64,000 nt of DNA from DASRAU01 sp035638075 (GTDB taxonomy: Bacteria > Acidobacteriota > Polarisedimenticolia > Gp22-AA2), in NCBI GenBank assembly GCA_035638075.1, contig DASRAU010000036.1, forward strand, positions 62,001-126,000, given 5' to 3'. The position numbers and the translations under genes are program-made. This document shows, piece by piece, positions 23,939 through 33,130 of this stretch. The notes under the pieces were generated by a model. The model made no database searches. It was not told where the DNA came from and saw nothing but the letters and a program-made list of their open reading frames with translations. Every line of letters begins with the position of its first letter. Within the stretch, counting starts at the first letter, position 1.

Positions 23939-25267
23939 ATGCGGCTGCTGCAAATGCTGGGAATGGCCTGGTCTCTCGCGGCCGCGGCCACCGCGGTCGC
24001 GGCCGGCGGAGACACGGCCGCGCTTCGCCGGGCCGACCTCGCGGAGTTCCGCTCGAAATTCCTGGATCAGGACCGCTCCTACCCGGCCGCGGCCCGCGCC
24101 GAAGCGGAGGCCCGGCTGGCCCGCCTCGAGAAGGACGCGGCCGGTCCGGGCGCCGCGGCGTTCGAGCTGGAGCTGGCACGCATCGTCGCGCTGGCCGACA
24201 ACGGCCATACCTCCCTGTTCGCCGGGCCGCGGTCGCGCCGCTTCAATCGCATCCCCCTGCGGCTCGAGCCGTTCGGCGAGCGCTTCTTCGTCCTGCGCGC
24301 CGCGGGGCCGCTGGCGGATCTGCTCGGCGCCGAGCTCACGGACATCGACGGTCACCCGGTGGCGGACCTGCTCGCGGCGGCGCGGTCGCTCCAGGGGGGC
24401 GTCCCGTCGCACCGGGATCGCACCGCGCCGTATCTGTTCGAGAGCCCGGACCAGCTCTTCGCCCTGGGCCTGGCGAAGGCGTCCGACGCGGCCGTCTACC
24501 GCTTCGCGACGCCGGGCGGCGTCGTCGAGCGGCGCATCACCGCCGAACCTCCCGATCCCGACCGGGGACGCGCCAACGCCGACCGCTGGCTCTTTCCCGA
24601 CCGCTTGTCCTCTGAAGGGGAGACGTGGAAGACGCTCCTGGGTCCGGAGCAGGCGCCGGAGGCGCTGCGCCATCCGGAAGAGCCCTACCGCCGGCACGCG
24701 GCGCCGGAGCTCGACGCCCTGGTCGTCGAGCTGCGGCAGAACGACGGCGACGGCATCCAGCGCTTCCTGTCCGAAACGACGCGCGCGATTCGCGAGGCCA
24801 GGCCGAAGAACCTCGTCCTCGACATGCGACTCAACGGCGGCGGCGATCTGAACAACACGCGCGACTTCGCCGAGAGCCTGCCGTCGCTCGTCCCGGGCCG
24901 GATCTTCGTGCTGACGTCCCCGTGGACCTTCTCGGCGGCCATCTCCACCGTCGGTTACCTGAAGCAGAAGGCGCCGTCGCGCGTCACCCTCGTCGGCGAA
25001 GCGGTCGGGGATCGCCTGGTGTTCTTCGCGGAAGGTCGGCCGGTCACCCTGTCGAACACCGGCATCGTCCTGCTGCCCTCGACGCAGCGGCACGACTACA
25101 AGGACGGCTGCCGTGAGTTCACCGACTGCCACGGCGCGGTCGTACGCCATCCCATCGCCGTGCCGACGCTCGACCCGGAAATCCCGGCGCCCTGGACCAT
25201 CGAGACGTACCGGGCCGGCCGCGATCCGGGCATGGAGGCGATCGCGGCCGCCCTCGGCAAGCCCTGA
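23939..25267 (+). CDS. Secreted S41 (C-terminal processing)-like peptidase
   Basis: A 442-residue protein with a signal peptide (MRLLQMLGMAWSLAAAATAVAAG) and the S41 core in the C-terminal half: NLVLDMRLNGGGD, then LTSPWTFSAAIS, where the Ser in TFSAA aligns with the catalytic Ser, then VGEAVGDRLVFF. An N-terminal helical domain and a short region with GAELTDIDGHPV may act as a degenerate PDZ. ATG at 23939 has GGAGGAGG just upstream and starts the signal peptide. It is convergent with hrpB (5 bp between stops). Probably a periplasmic or secreted peptidase; the catalytic Lys is not certain by eye. Confidence 0.8.
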   Translation: MRLLQMLGMAWSLAAAATAVAAGGDTAALRRADLAEFRSKFLDQDRSYPAAARAEAEARLARLEKDAAGPGAAAFELELARIVALADNGHTSLFAGPRSRRFNRIPLRLEPFGERFFVLRAAGPLADLLGAELTDIDGHPVADLLAAARSLQGGVPSHRDRTAPYLFESPDQLFALGLAKASDAAVYRFATPGGVVERRITAEPPDPDRGRANADRWLFPDRLSSEGETWKTLLGPEQAPEALRHPEEPYRRHAAPELDALVVELRQNDGDGIQRFLSETTRAIREARPKNLVLDMRLNGGGDLNNTRDFAESLPSLVPGRIFVLTSPWTFSAAISTVGYLKQKAPSRVTLVGEAVGDRLVFFAEGRPVTLSNTGIVLLPSTQRHDYKDGCREFTDCHGAVVRHPIAVPTLDPEIPAPWTIETYRAGRDPGMEAIAAALGKP

Positions 25268-25272
25268 CGGCC

Positions 25273-27627
25273 TCAACGCTTCGGACGGCGCGTGGTGCGG
25301 TGCGTCGGCGTGGCCGTCCAGGGGTCCTCGGGCCAGGGGTGCTTCGGGTAGCGGCCGCGCAGCTCCTTGCGCACCTCGGGGTAGGTCTTCTCCCAGAAGG
25401 AATGCAGGTCGCGCGTGGTCTGCACCGGCCGGCCGTTCGGGGCGAGCAGCTCGAAGACGACCGGCTCCTTGCGCGGGCCGATGCGCGGCGTCTCACCGAG
25501 GCCGAAGAGCTCCTGGAGCTTGACCGCCGCTCCGACACCGCCGTCCTCGCGGTAATCGAGCCGGGCGCTGCGGCCGCTCGGGAGCGGGATCGTCTCGGGG
25601 GCGAGCCTCGCCAGCTCCTTGAGCGTCTTCGCCGGTAGTCCCGACGCGAGGTCGAGGCGCGCCGGCAGCTCGACGCGACCGGCGCACGCGTCACGGATGA
25701 GCGACGCGAGATCCGCTTCAATCGCCGCGAAGCGCAGCCGCCGCAGGAGCGCCGTCGCCGCCTCGTCCGGTCCGCGTTCGACCAGCGCCGCCGCCAGGAT
25801 CTCCCCCGCCGCCGCGGGATCGGCGGCGACCGGGATTTCGCGCAGCACCAGGTCGAAGGCGAGCGTTCGCTCGAAGGCGCGCACCTTCCCGGCCGCGGCG
25901 TCGAAGACGTGCACCTTGTCCTGTCGCGTCGCGGCAATCCAGTCCGCCTCGACCCGGCTCGCCATGCGGATGAGGGCCTCGGAGGCGCCGGAGCGGCTGC
26001 TGCCGCCGACCACGTCGAGGGCGACGACGAACTCGCCGTCGCGCACGCCGCTCTCCCGGCCGAGCACCGCGCCGTGTCCCGAAGCCAGCACGAACTTGTC
26101 GGACCCGGGCGCGCGGCGGCGCGCCACGCGGTCGGGCCAGCCGGAGAGGATTGCGCGGCGCAGCGAGGTCTCGTCGTCGCGCGCCTCGCCCCCGCCCTCG
26201 AGCAGCCGTTCCGCGAGCCGGTGCAGCTCGGCGGCGGCCTGCCGCACGCGCGCCGGCGCCTCGAGCAGCCGATCCACGCGGCTCAGGAGGTCGGACGCCG
26301 TCGCTTCGACCTGGCCGGTGCGCGGCGGCGCCCATTCCTCCGAGAGGACGGCGCAGCACGCGGCGGCCGACGGCGAGCCTCCGGCCGCTTCCAGGAGCCG
26401 GCCCATTCTCGGGTGCAGGGGAAGGCGTCTCATGATTCTCCCGCGCGCCGTGACCCGTCCGGCCTGCACGGCCTCGAGCCTTTCGAGGAGCAGGAGAGCG
26501 GCGTCGATGCGGCCGGGCGGTGGCGCCTCGAACCAGGCGAAGCGGCGCGCGTCCTCGCCCCACGCCAGGATGTCGAGGAGCGCCCCCGCGAGATCGACGC
26601 GGGCGATCTCCGGCTCGCGGCGCGGGCGGAGGATCTCCGCCGCGTCCCACAGCCGCACCACGCGCCCGGGAGCGGTGCGTCCGGCCCGCCCCGCGCGCTG
26701 CAGCGCTGCGTCGAGGGGGATGCGCTCGGTCTGCAGCCGGTCGATGCCGCGCTCCGGATCGTGCCGCAGCACCTTGTGCAGGCCCGAGTCCACGACCGCC
26801 GTCACGCCTTCGACCGTCAGCGACGTCTCGGCGATGTTGGTCGCGAGGATGACCTTGCGCTTCGGGCTCGGGGCGAGCGCCCGCTCCTGCGCCTCGGCGT
26901 CGAGCGAGCCGTGCAAAGGCAGGAGGTCGCAGCGCTCGAAAGCACCGCTGCGTCGCAGCGCCGCCGCCGTCTCGTCCTGCGCGCGGCGGATCTCGGCCGC
27001 CCCCGGCAGGAAGCACAGGACGTCCCCCTTCTGGCGGTCGAGCAGCTCGGCCACGGCGTCGCCGAGCGGCAGAGAGGGCCGGTGCTCGATGGCCACCGGG
27101 TGCGGGCGGCCCGCGACCTGCATCACCCGACAGCCGCCGAGGAACTCCGCCACCGGGCCCGCGTCGAGAGTCGCCGACATGACGACCAGCCGCAGATCGT
27201 CCCGCGCCAGGAAAGCCTGCCGCGCCAGCGCGATCGCCATGTCGGCGTGCAGGCTCCGCTCGTGGAACTCGTCGAGCACGATGGTCCGGAAGCCGGCGAG
27301 GAGGGGGTCCTCGACCAGCCGCGCCGTCAGGATCCCTTCGGTCGCGACCAGCAGGCGCGTGCGCGGCGAGAAGCGGCGCTCGAAGCGGACCTGCCAGCCG
27401 ATCTCCTCGCCGAGGGTCCAGCCGCGCTCCGCGGCGATGCGGCGCGCCAGCGCCCGCGCCGCCACGCGCCGCGGCTGCAGGAGGATGAGCGGACCGTCGT
27501 CGATCAGCGCCGGCGGAACCCGCGTCGTCTTCCCGGCCCCCGGAGGCGCCACGAGGACCAGGGCGCGGCGCGCCCGCACCTGCGCGGCGATCTCCCCGAG
27601 GTGCGCGTCGATCGGCAGCGGGTCCAT
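25273..27627 (-). CDS. hrpB: ATP-dependent helicase HrpB
   Basis: A 784-residue DEAH/RHA-family helicase of normal length. Motifs: Walker A APPGAGKTT near residue 30, LQPRRVAARALA (Ia), LDEFHERSLHADM (II; DEFH), VVMSATLD (III), ILATNIAETSLTVEGV (V), and QRAGRAGRTAPG (VI). The C-terminal HrpB domain ends WPEDPWTATPTHRTTRR, matching the family terminus 'KHPWPEDP..A..T'. HrpB is a nucleic acid helicase of unclear physiological role in bacteria. It begins 24 nt after the M28 peptidase gene on the same strand, so they may be cotranscribed; no obvious ribosome site is seen. Confidence 0.95.
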   Translation of the reverse strand: MDPLPIDAHLGEIAAQVRARRALVLVAPPGAGKTTRVPPALIDDGPLILLQPRRVAARALARRIAAERGWTLGEEIGWQVRFERRFSPRTRLLVATEGILTARLVEDPLLAGFRTIVLDEFHERSLHADMAIALARQAFLARDDLRLVVMSATLDAGPVAEFLGGCRVMQVAGRPHPVAIEHRPSLPLGDAVAELLDRQKGDVLCFLPGAAEIRRAQDETAAALRRSGAFERCDLLPLHGSLDAEAQERALAPSPKRKVILATNIAETSLTVEGVTAVVDSGLHKVLRHDPERGIDRLQTERIPLDAALQRAGRAGRTAPGRVVRLWDAAEILRPRREPEIARVDLAGALLDILAWGEDARRFAWFEAPPPGRIDAALLLLERLEAVQAGRVTARGRIMRRLPLHPRMGRLLEAAGGSPSAAACCAVLSEEWAPPRTGQVEATASDLLSRVDRLLEAPARVRQAAAELHRLAERLLEGGGEARDDETSLRRAILSGWPDRVARRRAPGSDKFVLASGHGAVLGRESGVRDGEFVVALDVVGGSSRSGASEALIRMASRVEADWIAATRQDKVHVFDAAAGKVRAFERTLAFDLVLREIPVAADPAAAGEILAAALVERGPDEAATALLRRLRFAAIEADLASLIRDACAGRVELPARLDLASGLPAKTLKELARLAPETIPLPSGRSARLDYREDGGVGAAVKLQELFGLGETPRIGPRKEPVVFELLAPNGRPVQTTRDLHSFWEKTYPEVRKELRGRYPKHPWPEDPWTATPTHRTTRRPKR

Positions 27628-27651
27628 GGTCTCAGGAGGACCCGGCCCGGG

Positions 27652-29085
27652 TCACGGCTGCGGCGGCAGGCGTGGCAGCGGCGTGTCGCTCTCCGCGAGC
27701 GCGTACGCCATCACCGCGAGGGCGACGACGCCGTCCGCGAGCGAGGCGCGATCGATCTTGTCGAGCGTGTCGGCCCGGGAGTGGTGCCAGTCGAAGTAGC
27801 CGCTCATGTCGGATTTCAGGCCGAGGAGCGGCACACCCGCCGCGCGCATGCGGGAGATGTCCACGCCGCCGTCGCCCCCTTCGGTGATCGCCGTGGCGCC
27901 GATCGCATCGAGCCCCTGCGCGAAGCCGCGCACCGTCTCGGTCGCGCCGGGGCCGCCGGCCACGCTGAAGCCGAGCGGCGGTCCGGCGCCGCGGTCGCTC
28001 TCGATCGCCGCGACGTGCCGCGGCAGCTCCTCGGCATGGTCGGCGGCGTATCCCCTGCCGCCGCGCGTGCCGTTCTCCTCGTTCATGTAGAGGACCGCGC
28101 GCAGGGTCCGGCGCGGGTGCAGGTCGAGCGACTTCAGGAGGTGGATCGCTTCCATCACCATGACGATGCCGGCGCCGTCGTCGTGCGCCCCGGCGCCGAC
28201 GTCCCACGAATCGAGGTGCGCGCCGAGGAGCACGATCTCGTCCGGGCGTTCGCGGCCGCGCCAGTCGCCGACGACGTTGGCCGAGGGGGCGTCGGCGAGG
28301 GTGCGGCAGTCGAGGCGCATCCGCACGCGCACCGTCTCGCCCGCCTGCAGCAGGCGGTGCAGGTGCATGGCGTCCTCGGCCGAGAGGGCGGCCGCCGGGA
28401 TCTTCGGGGCGTCTTCCTCGTACGACAGCGTGCCGGTGTGCGGCAGGCGCGCGTCGAGCGTGCCGAGCGAGCGGATGAGGGTGCCAATCGCCCCCTGCCG
28501 CGCCGCCGCCGACGGGCCGGCGTGGCGCAGCGGCGAGATCTTGCCGTAGCCCTCGCCGTCGGGGTCGCGCCACATCGCCGCGTTGAACAGGACGATGCGG
28601 CCGCGCACCTTGTCGCCGAGCGCCTTGAGCGCGTCGAGCGAGTCGACCTCGACGAGCTCGCCGGTCAGGTCTTCCGGAGGAGTCGGGACGCTCATCCCCA
28701 GCGCCAGGCCTTCGAGGCGGCGCGTCACCGGGGTGACGAGGGTGATCTCCTCGTCACCGCGGATCCAGTGCGGGACCATGACCGGCTCCTGCCGCACGTC
28801 CTTGAGCCCGTCCTTGCGCAGCGTCGCCGCGGCCCAGCCGACGGCGGCCGCCGCCTGCGGCGAGCCGGACAGCCGCGGGCCGATGCGATCGCAGAGCCAG
28901 GCCAGCCGCTCGTACGCGCCCTGCGTCGAGCGCTCCTCGGTGCGCAGGCGCTCCGCCATCGCCTTGAGCGCCGCCGGCTCGAGCCCCGCGTTCGTCTCCG
29001 CCCCGGCTGCGACGATCCCGGGAAGCGCCAGCCCCGGCACCAGGACCAGAAGGATGGCGGCGCGGCGGGCGGGGAAAGGAGGCAT
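27652..29085 (-). CDS. Secreted M28 family zinc aminopeptidase
   Basis: A 477-residue exported peptidase: signal peptide (RRAAILLVLVPGLALPGIVAAG), a PA-like insert, and the M28 core with HLDSWDVGAGAHDDGAGI (metal-binding His and Asp), MNEENGTRGG (catalytic/metal Glu pair), ESDRGAG (Asp ligand) and a final His in FDWHHSRADTLDKID. This is the cocatalytic two-zinc set of M28 (aminopeptidase Y / PSMA-like). The true start is ATG 29085; the frame stays open far upstream (to 31206) only as a shadow of the divergent S9 gene. A leaderless-type promoter lies directly upstream. Confidence 0.93.
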   Translation of the reverse strand: MPPFPARRAAILLVLVPGLALPGIVAAGAETNAGLEPAALKAMAERLRTEERSTQGAYERLAWLCDRIGPRLSGSPQAAAAVGWAAATLRKDGLKDVRQEPVMVPHWIRGDEEITLVTPVTRRLEGLALGMSVPTPPEDLTGELVEVDSLDALKALGDKVRGRIVLFNAAMWRDPDGEGYGKISPLRHAGPSAAARQGAIGTLIRSLGTLDARLPHTGTLSYEEDAPKIPAAALSAEDAMHLHRLLQAGETVRVRMRLDCRTLADAPSANVVGDWRGRERPDEIVLLGAHLDSWDVGAGAHDDGAGIVMVMEAIHLLKSLDLHPRRTLRAVLYMNEENGTRGGRGYAADHAEELPRHVAAIESDRGAGPPLGFSVAGGPGATETVRGFAQGLDAIGATAITEGGDGGVDISRMRAAGVPLLGLKSDMSGYFDWHHSRADTLDKIDRASLADGVVALAVMAYALAESDTPLPRLPPQP

Positions 29086-29093
29086 CGGCGCGG

Positions 29094-29122
29094 ATGATAA
29101 GATGCCGGCCTCGCACACGCAA
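29094..29122 (-). promoter_or_regulatory. Promoter of the M28 peptidase gene
   Basis: On the minus strand TTGCGT (29122-29117), 17-bp spacer, TATCAT (29099-29094). The -10 ends 8 nt before the ATG at 29085, with no Shine-Dalgarno, again predicting a leaderless message. Confidence 0.5.
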
Positions 29123-29145
29123 TGACGGCAGGTCCGGAGGTGACG

Positions 29146-31260
29146 ATGCCGCAGCGACGTCCCCGACTCCATCCGTTCGCGCCCGCCGTGTTCCTCGGCG
29201 CCCTCGCGACCCTCGTCGCCTCGACGGCGGTGGCCTCGACGCCGCCGGCGGCGGCCGAGTGGAAGTGGACTCCCGAGCTGGTCGCGGACACCACGCGCCT
29301 CCAGGAAGTGCAGGTCTCTCCGGACGGGCGCCGCGTGGTCTATGCCGCCACGCGTCCGCGCGCCGAAGGGGCGCCGTTCGGCGGCTCCTGGGTCAATCTC
29401 TGGGTCGTGGACACGGCGGGAGGCGCGGCGCGCCGGCTGACCAGCGCCGACTCCGAGGACAAGTCCCCGGCCTGGTCCTCCGACAATCGCACCATCGCGT
29501 TCCTGTCGGCGCGCGGCGGGGAGAAAGCGAAGACCCGCCTCTGGGTCATGCCGGTGGACGGCGGCGAGGCCGCACCGCTCACCTCCGAGAAGATCGACGT
29601 CGAATCGTTCGCATGGTCGCGCGACGGGCGCCGCATCGCGTACCTGTCCATCGATCCCAAGGGTGACGAGCGGGAGAAGGCCGAGAAGGCGGGGCGCGAC
29701 TGGAAGGTCGTCGATCGCGATGAGCGGCCCCGCCGCCTGTGGATCGTCGATGTGGCCCCGGCCGGGGCCTCGCCGGCGTCGCCTTCGCCGCGGTCGGTGA
29801 AGGCGCTCGGCGAGCGGTCCGCCTGGCAGTTCGCCTGGGCCCCCGACGGCAAGGCGCTCCTCGCGACCGTGACCGACACGCCGCGCACCGACGACTCCTA
29901 CATGAAGAAGCAGGTGGAGATCCTGCCGATCGCCGATGACGGGAAGCCGCGCATCGTGGCCGGGGTGATCGGCAAGGTGGACGAGGTCCTCTGGTCGCGC
30001 GACGGCCGCACCCTCGTGTGGCGCGGCGGCGTCGACAAGTCCGATCCGACCACGGGCTCCATCTTCGCGCTCGAGGCGGGCGCCCCGGCGGGCGCGAAGC
30101 CGGTCAACCTGACCGCCGGCCGCGAGGAGACGGTGCGCGATCTCCTCTGGGCCGACGGACGGGCCGTGGTGGCGCTGGCGGTGCAGGGGACGAAGACGTC
30201 GATCGTCGCCCACGATCTGGGCGACCGCGCCGGCCGCCGCACGCTGATCGAAGGCAGCCGGCTGGTCTTCGATGACGGCTCGGCCTCGGACGACGGCACC
30301 CGCTTCGTCTTCGGCGGCTCGACCCCCGACAGTCCCGAGGACATCTATCTGGCGACGACCACGATCGAGCCGAAGGCGCGGGCGAAGGCCGGGGGCGGAG
30401 CGGCCCAGCCCGCTGCAAGCTTCGACACGAAGCGGATCTCCGACCTGAATCCGCAGCTCGAGGGGCTGCCGCGCGGGCGCCAGGAAGTCATCCGCTGGAA
30501 GGCGTCCGATGGGCAGGAGATCGAGGGGATCCTGATCGCGCCTCCCGGCGAGACGAAGCGGGAGTCGTATCCCCTGGTCGTCATCGCGCACGGCGGGCCG
30601 GAGTACGAGTACCACGACGGCTGGGTGACCCGCGCCAGCGAGCCCGCGCAGGCCATCGCCGAGCGCGGCTACTACGTCTTCCTGCCCAACTACCGCGGGT
30701 CGGCGGGGCGCGGCGTCGCCTTCGCGAAGGGCGACCACGACGACCTCGGCGGCCGCGAGTTCCTGGACGTCCTCGACGGCATCGACTGGCTCGTCGGCAA
30801 CCGCCGCGTCGATCGCAACCGGGTCGGGATGATGGGCGGCTCGTACGGTGGCTACTTCACGAGCCTGGCGGTGACGCGCTACAGCGACCGCTTCGCGGCG
30901 GGAGTCGCCTCCTACGGCATCAGCAACTGGATGTCCTTCCTCGGGCAGAGCGACATCCCGCGCGAGAACAGCGAGGTGCACTGGAACCTCTGGTGCTACG
31001 AGCACGAGGAGAAGTGCGCCGACGGCAGCCCCGTGCACCACATCGACCGGGCCCGCACCCCCACCCTCATCTTCCAGGGCGAGGACGACAAGCGCGTGCC
31101 GAAGCCGCAGAGTGACGAGCTGTACGCCGCGCTGAAGTGGAAGGGCGTGCCGGCGGAGTACGTCGTCTACCCGCGCGAGAAGCACGGCTTCGTCGAGCGC
31201 GAGCACCAGATCGAGACGATGCGCCGCACGCTCGAGTGGTTCGACCGGTACCTGAAGTAG
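29146..31260 (+). CDS. S9 family (prolyl oligopeptidase-like) secreted peptidase
   Basis: A 704-residue S9 serine peptidase. ATG 29146 is chosen because GGAGGTG lies just upstream; it starts a signal peptide (FAPAVFLGALATLVAS ... VAS). The N-terminal about 380 residues are a PD40-type propeller (VSPDGRRVVYA, WSRDGRRIAYL, WAPDGKALLAT). The C-terminal alpha/beta hydrolase domain has nucleophile motif MMGGSYGGYFTSL, Asp in IFQGEDDKRVP and His in REKHGFVEREH. It resembles acylaminoacyl-peptidase / DPP-type enzymes. It starts a three-gene unit with the Fpg glycosylase (2-nt gap) and the deacetylase. Confidence 0.93.
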   Translation: MPQRRPRLHPFAPAVFLGALATLVASTAVASTPPAAAEWKWTPELVADTTRLQEVQVSPDGRRVVYAATRPRAEGAPFGGSWVNLWVVDTAGGAARRLTSADSEDKSPAWSSDNRTIAFLSARGGEKAKTRLWVMPVDGGEAAPLTSEKIDVESFAWSRDGRRIAYLSIDPKGDEREKAEKAGRDWKVVDRDERPRRLWIVDVAPAGASPASPSPRSVKALGERSAWQFAWAPDGKALLATVTDTPRTDDSYMKKQVEILPIADDGKPRIVAGVIGKVDEVLWSRDGRTLVWRGGVDKSDPTTGSIFALEAGAPAGAKPVNLTAGREETVRDLLWADGRAVVALAVQGTKTSIVAHDLGDRAGRRTLIEGSRLVFDDGSASDDGTRFVFGGSTPDSPEDIYLATTTIEPKARAKAGGGAAQPAASFDTKRISDLNPQLEGLPRGRQEVIRWKASDGQEIEGILIAPPGETKRESYPLVVIAHGGPEYEYHDGWVTRASEPAQAIAERGYYVFLPNYRGSAGRGVAFAKGDHDDLGGREFLDVLDGIDWLVGNRRVDRNRVGMMGGSYGGYFTSLAVTRYSDRFAAGVASYGISNWMSFLGQSDIPRENSEVHWNLWCYEHEEKCADGSPVHHIDRARTPTLIFQGEDDKRVPKPQSDELYAALKWKGVPAEYVVYPREKHGFVEREHQIETMRRTLEWFDRYLK

Positions 31261-31262
31261 GC

Positions 31263-32156
31263 GTGCCCGAGCTTCCCGACGTCACGGTCTACATCGAGGC
31301 CCTCGAGGAGCGCGTGCGCGGGCATGTGCTGGAACATGTCCGGTTGCGCAGTCCGTTCCTGCTGCGCAGCGTCGATCCGCCGATCGTCGAGGCGGAGGGG
31401 CGCGTCGTCGAGCGCCTGCTGCGCCTCGGCAAGCGCATCGTCTTCGGTCTCCAGGGCGACCTCTTCCTCGTGCTCCACCTGATGATCGCCGGACGGCTCA
31501 AGTGGGCCGGGAAAGGCGCGAAGGTGCCGGGAAAGCTCGGGCTGGCGGCGTTCGATTTCGACGCGGGGACGCTGCTTTTGACCGAGGCGGGGACGAAGAA
31601 GCGGGCGTCGCTGCATCTCGTGCGCGGCGAGGAAGGACTCCAGCCGTTCCTGCGCGGAGGGCTCGAGCCCCTCGATGCCGACGCGGGCTCGTTCACCGAC
31701 GCGCTGCGTCGCGAGAACCACACCCTCAAGCGGGCGCTGACCGACCCGAGGCTCTTCAGCGGCATCGGCAACGCCTACTCCGACGAGATCCTGCACCGCG
31801 CGCGGCTGTCGCCGATGGCGCTCACCTCGCGCCTCAACGACGAGGAGGCGGCGCGTCTCTTCGCCGCCACCCGCGACACGCTGAACGACTGGATCGCCCG
31901 CCTGCGCGAGGAGACCGGCGCGAAATTCCCGGAGAAGGTGACCGCCTTCCGTCCCGGCATGGCCGTGCACGGCCGCTTCAAGGAGCCGTGTCCCGTCTGC
32001 GGCACGGCGATCCAGCGCATCGTCTACGCCGAGAACGAATGCAACTACTGCCCGCGCTGCCAGACCGAAGGGCGCCTTCTGGCGGATCGCGCCCTGTCGC
32101 GCCTCCTCAAGGACGACTGGCCCCGCACCATCGAAGAGCTGGAGAAAGAACGGTGA
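31263..32156 (+). CDS. Fpg/Nei-family DNA glycosylase
   Basis: A 297-residue base-excision glycosylase/AP lyase. After removal of the initiator, Pro-Glu-Leu-Pro-Asp gives the catalytic N-terminal proline and Glu of the family. The helix-two-turn-helix region is ALTDPRLFSGIGNAYSDEILHRARLSP, and the C-terminal zinc finger is CPVCGTAI ... CNYCPRC with four cysteines. Start is GTG at 31263, two nucleotides after the S9 stop, and fixed by the PELPDV terminus. Family members remove oxidised purines (Fpg) or pyrimidines (Nei); the subtype cannot be settled by eye. Overlaps the deacetylase start by 4 bp. Confidence 0.93.
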   Translation: MPELPDVTVYIEALEERVRGHVLEHVRLRSPFLLRSVDPPIVEAEGRVVERLLRLGKRIVFGLQGDLFLVLHLMIAGRLKWAGKGAKVPGKLGLAAFDFDAGTLLLTEAGTKKRASLHLVRGEEGLQPFLRGGLEPLDADAGSFTDALRRENHTLKRALTDPRLFSGIGNAYSDEILHRARLSPMALTSRLNDEEAARLFAATRDTLNDWIARLREETGAKFPEKVTAFRPGMAVHGRFKEPCPVCGTAIQRIVYAENECNYCPRCQTEGRLLADRALSRLLKDDWPRTIEELEKER

Positions 32157-33130
32157 AACGAATCGGTTTCGTCGGCATGCTCGTGCTCGGACTCGCGGCT
32201 GCGGGAGCGGCGCCGGCGAAGCCCACCCTGAAGCTGGCGCTGACCTTCGACGATCTCCCCGGCGCCGACACGAGCTCGCCGCTCGAGGAGCTGCGCGATC
32301 AGAACCGGCGCATGCTCGATGCGCTGCGGCAGGCGGGGGCGACCGCGACCGGCTTCGTCAACGAGGGACGCCTTCAGAAAGACGGCGAGCGCGACGCGCG
32401 CATCGCCCTCCTCGCCGCATGGCTCGACGCCGGGTGCGACCTCGGCAACCACACCGAGGCGCATCTCGGCCTCACCACGACGCCGCTGCGCGAGTACGAA
32501 GACGGAGTCGTGCGCGGCGAGGCGGTGACGCGGGCGCTCCTCGCGGCGCGCGGCCGGAAGCCGGAATACTTCCGGCACCCGTTCACCCAGACCGGCCCGA
32601 CTCCGGAGATCAAGGACGCGTTCGAGACGTTCCTGCGCGACCGCGGCTACACCATCGCGCCGTTCACCATCGAGGCGGCCGACTATCTCTTCGCCTCGCT
32701 CGACGAGGATGCGCGTCGCAAGGGCGACCAGGAGGTGTCCGCCCGCATCCGGGCCGCGTACCTGGCGCACAACGAGGTCATGTTCGACTGGTTCGCGAAG
32801 CTGGCGCGCGACGAGTTCGGGCACGACATCCCGCACGTCCTGCTGGCGCACGTGAACCGGCTGAACGCCGACCTGCTCTCCGACCTGCTGGCGCGGCTGC
32901 GCGCGCGCGGCTGGACGTTCGTGCCGCTGCGCGAGGCGCTCGCGGACCCGGCCTACGCCACGCCGGACCGCTACGTCGGAAAGAACGGCCCGTCGTGGCT
33001 GCACCGCTGGAGTCTCGCGCTCGGAAAGCCGATGCGGCTGCGCGACGAGCCGGATCCGCCACAGTGGATCCTCGACGCCTACACCGCCCGCGCTGCCGCG
33101 CCCGCTACAAAGCCGCGATCCGCTCCATGA
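32153..33130 (+). CDS. Secreted polysaccharide deacetylase (NodB homology)
   Basis: A 325-residue carbohydrate esterase family 4-like protein. Signal peptide VKRIGFVGMLVLGLAAAGAA, then ALTFDDLPG (catalytic base Asp and metal-binding Asp) and NHTEAHLG (H-x3-H metal site), a FRHPFTQTG segment matching the R-x-P-F/Y motif 3, and a C-terminal HVLLAHVNRLN with the last catalytic His. Substrate could be peptidoglycan or another N-acetylated glycan. Start is GTG 32153 (GTGA overlap with the Fpg stop) with GGAGA upstream. The 3' end overlaps the convergent HupE gene by 26 bp. Confidence 0.88.
   Translation: MKRIGFVGMLVLGLAAAGAAPAKPTLKLALTFDDLPGADTSSPLEELRDQNRRMLDALRQAGATATGFVNEGRLQKDGERDARIALLAAWLDAGCDLGNHTEAHLGLTTTPLREYEDGVVRGEAVTRALLAARGRKPEYFRHPFTQTGPTPEIKDAFETFLRDRGYTIAPFTIEAADYLFASLDEDARRKGDQEVSARIRAAYLAHNEVMFDWFAKLARDEFGHDIPHVLLAHVNRLNADLLSDLLARLRARGWTFVPLREALADPAYATPDRYVGKNGPSWLHRWSLALGKPMRLRDEPDPPQWILDAYTARAAAPATKPRSAP

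Noticed and set aside
19914..24851. 1645-codon open frame on the plus strand
   Set aside because: Shadow of the prepilin and transglutaminase genes on the minus strand; composition is Arg/Ala/Gly noise with no recognisable motif.
29086..31206. N-terminal extension of the M28 peptidase frame
   Set aside because: Lies antisense to the S9 peptidase; the signal peptide and promoter place the real start at 29085.
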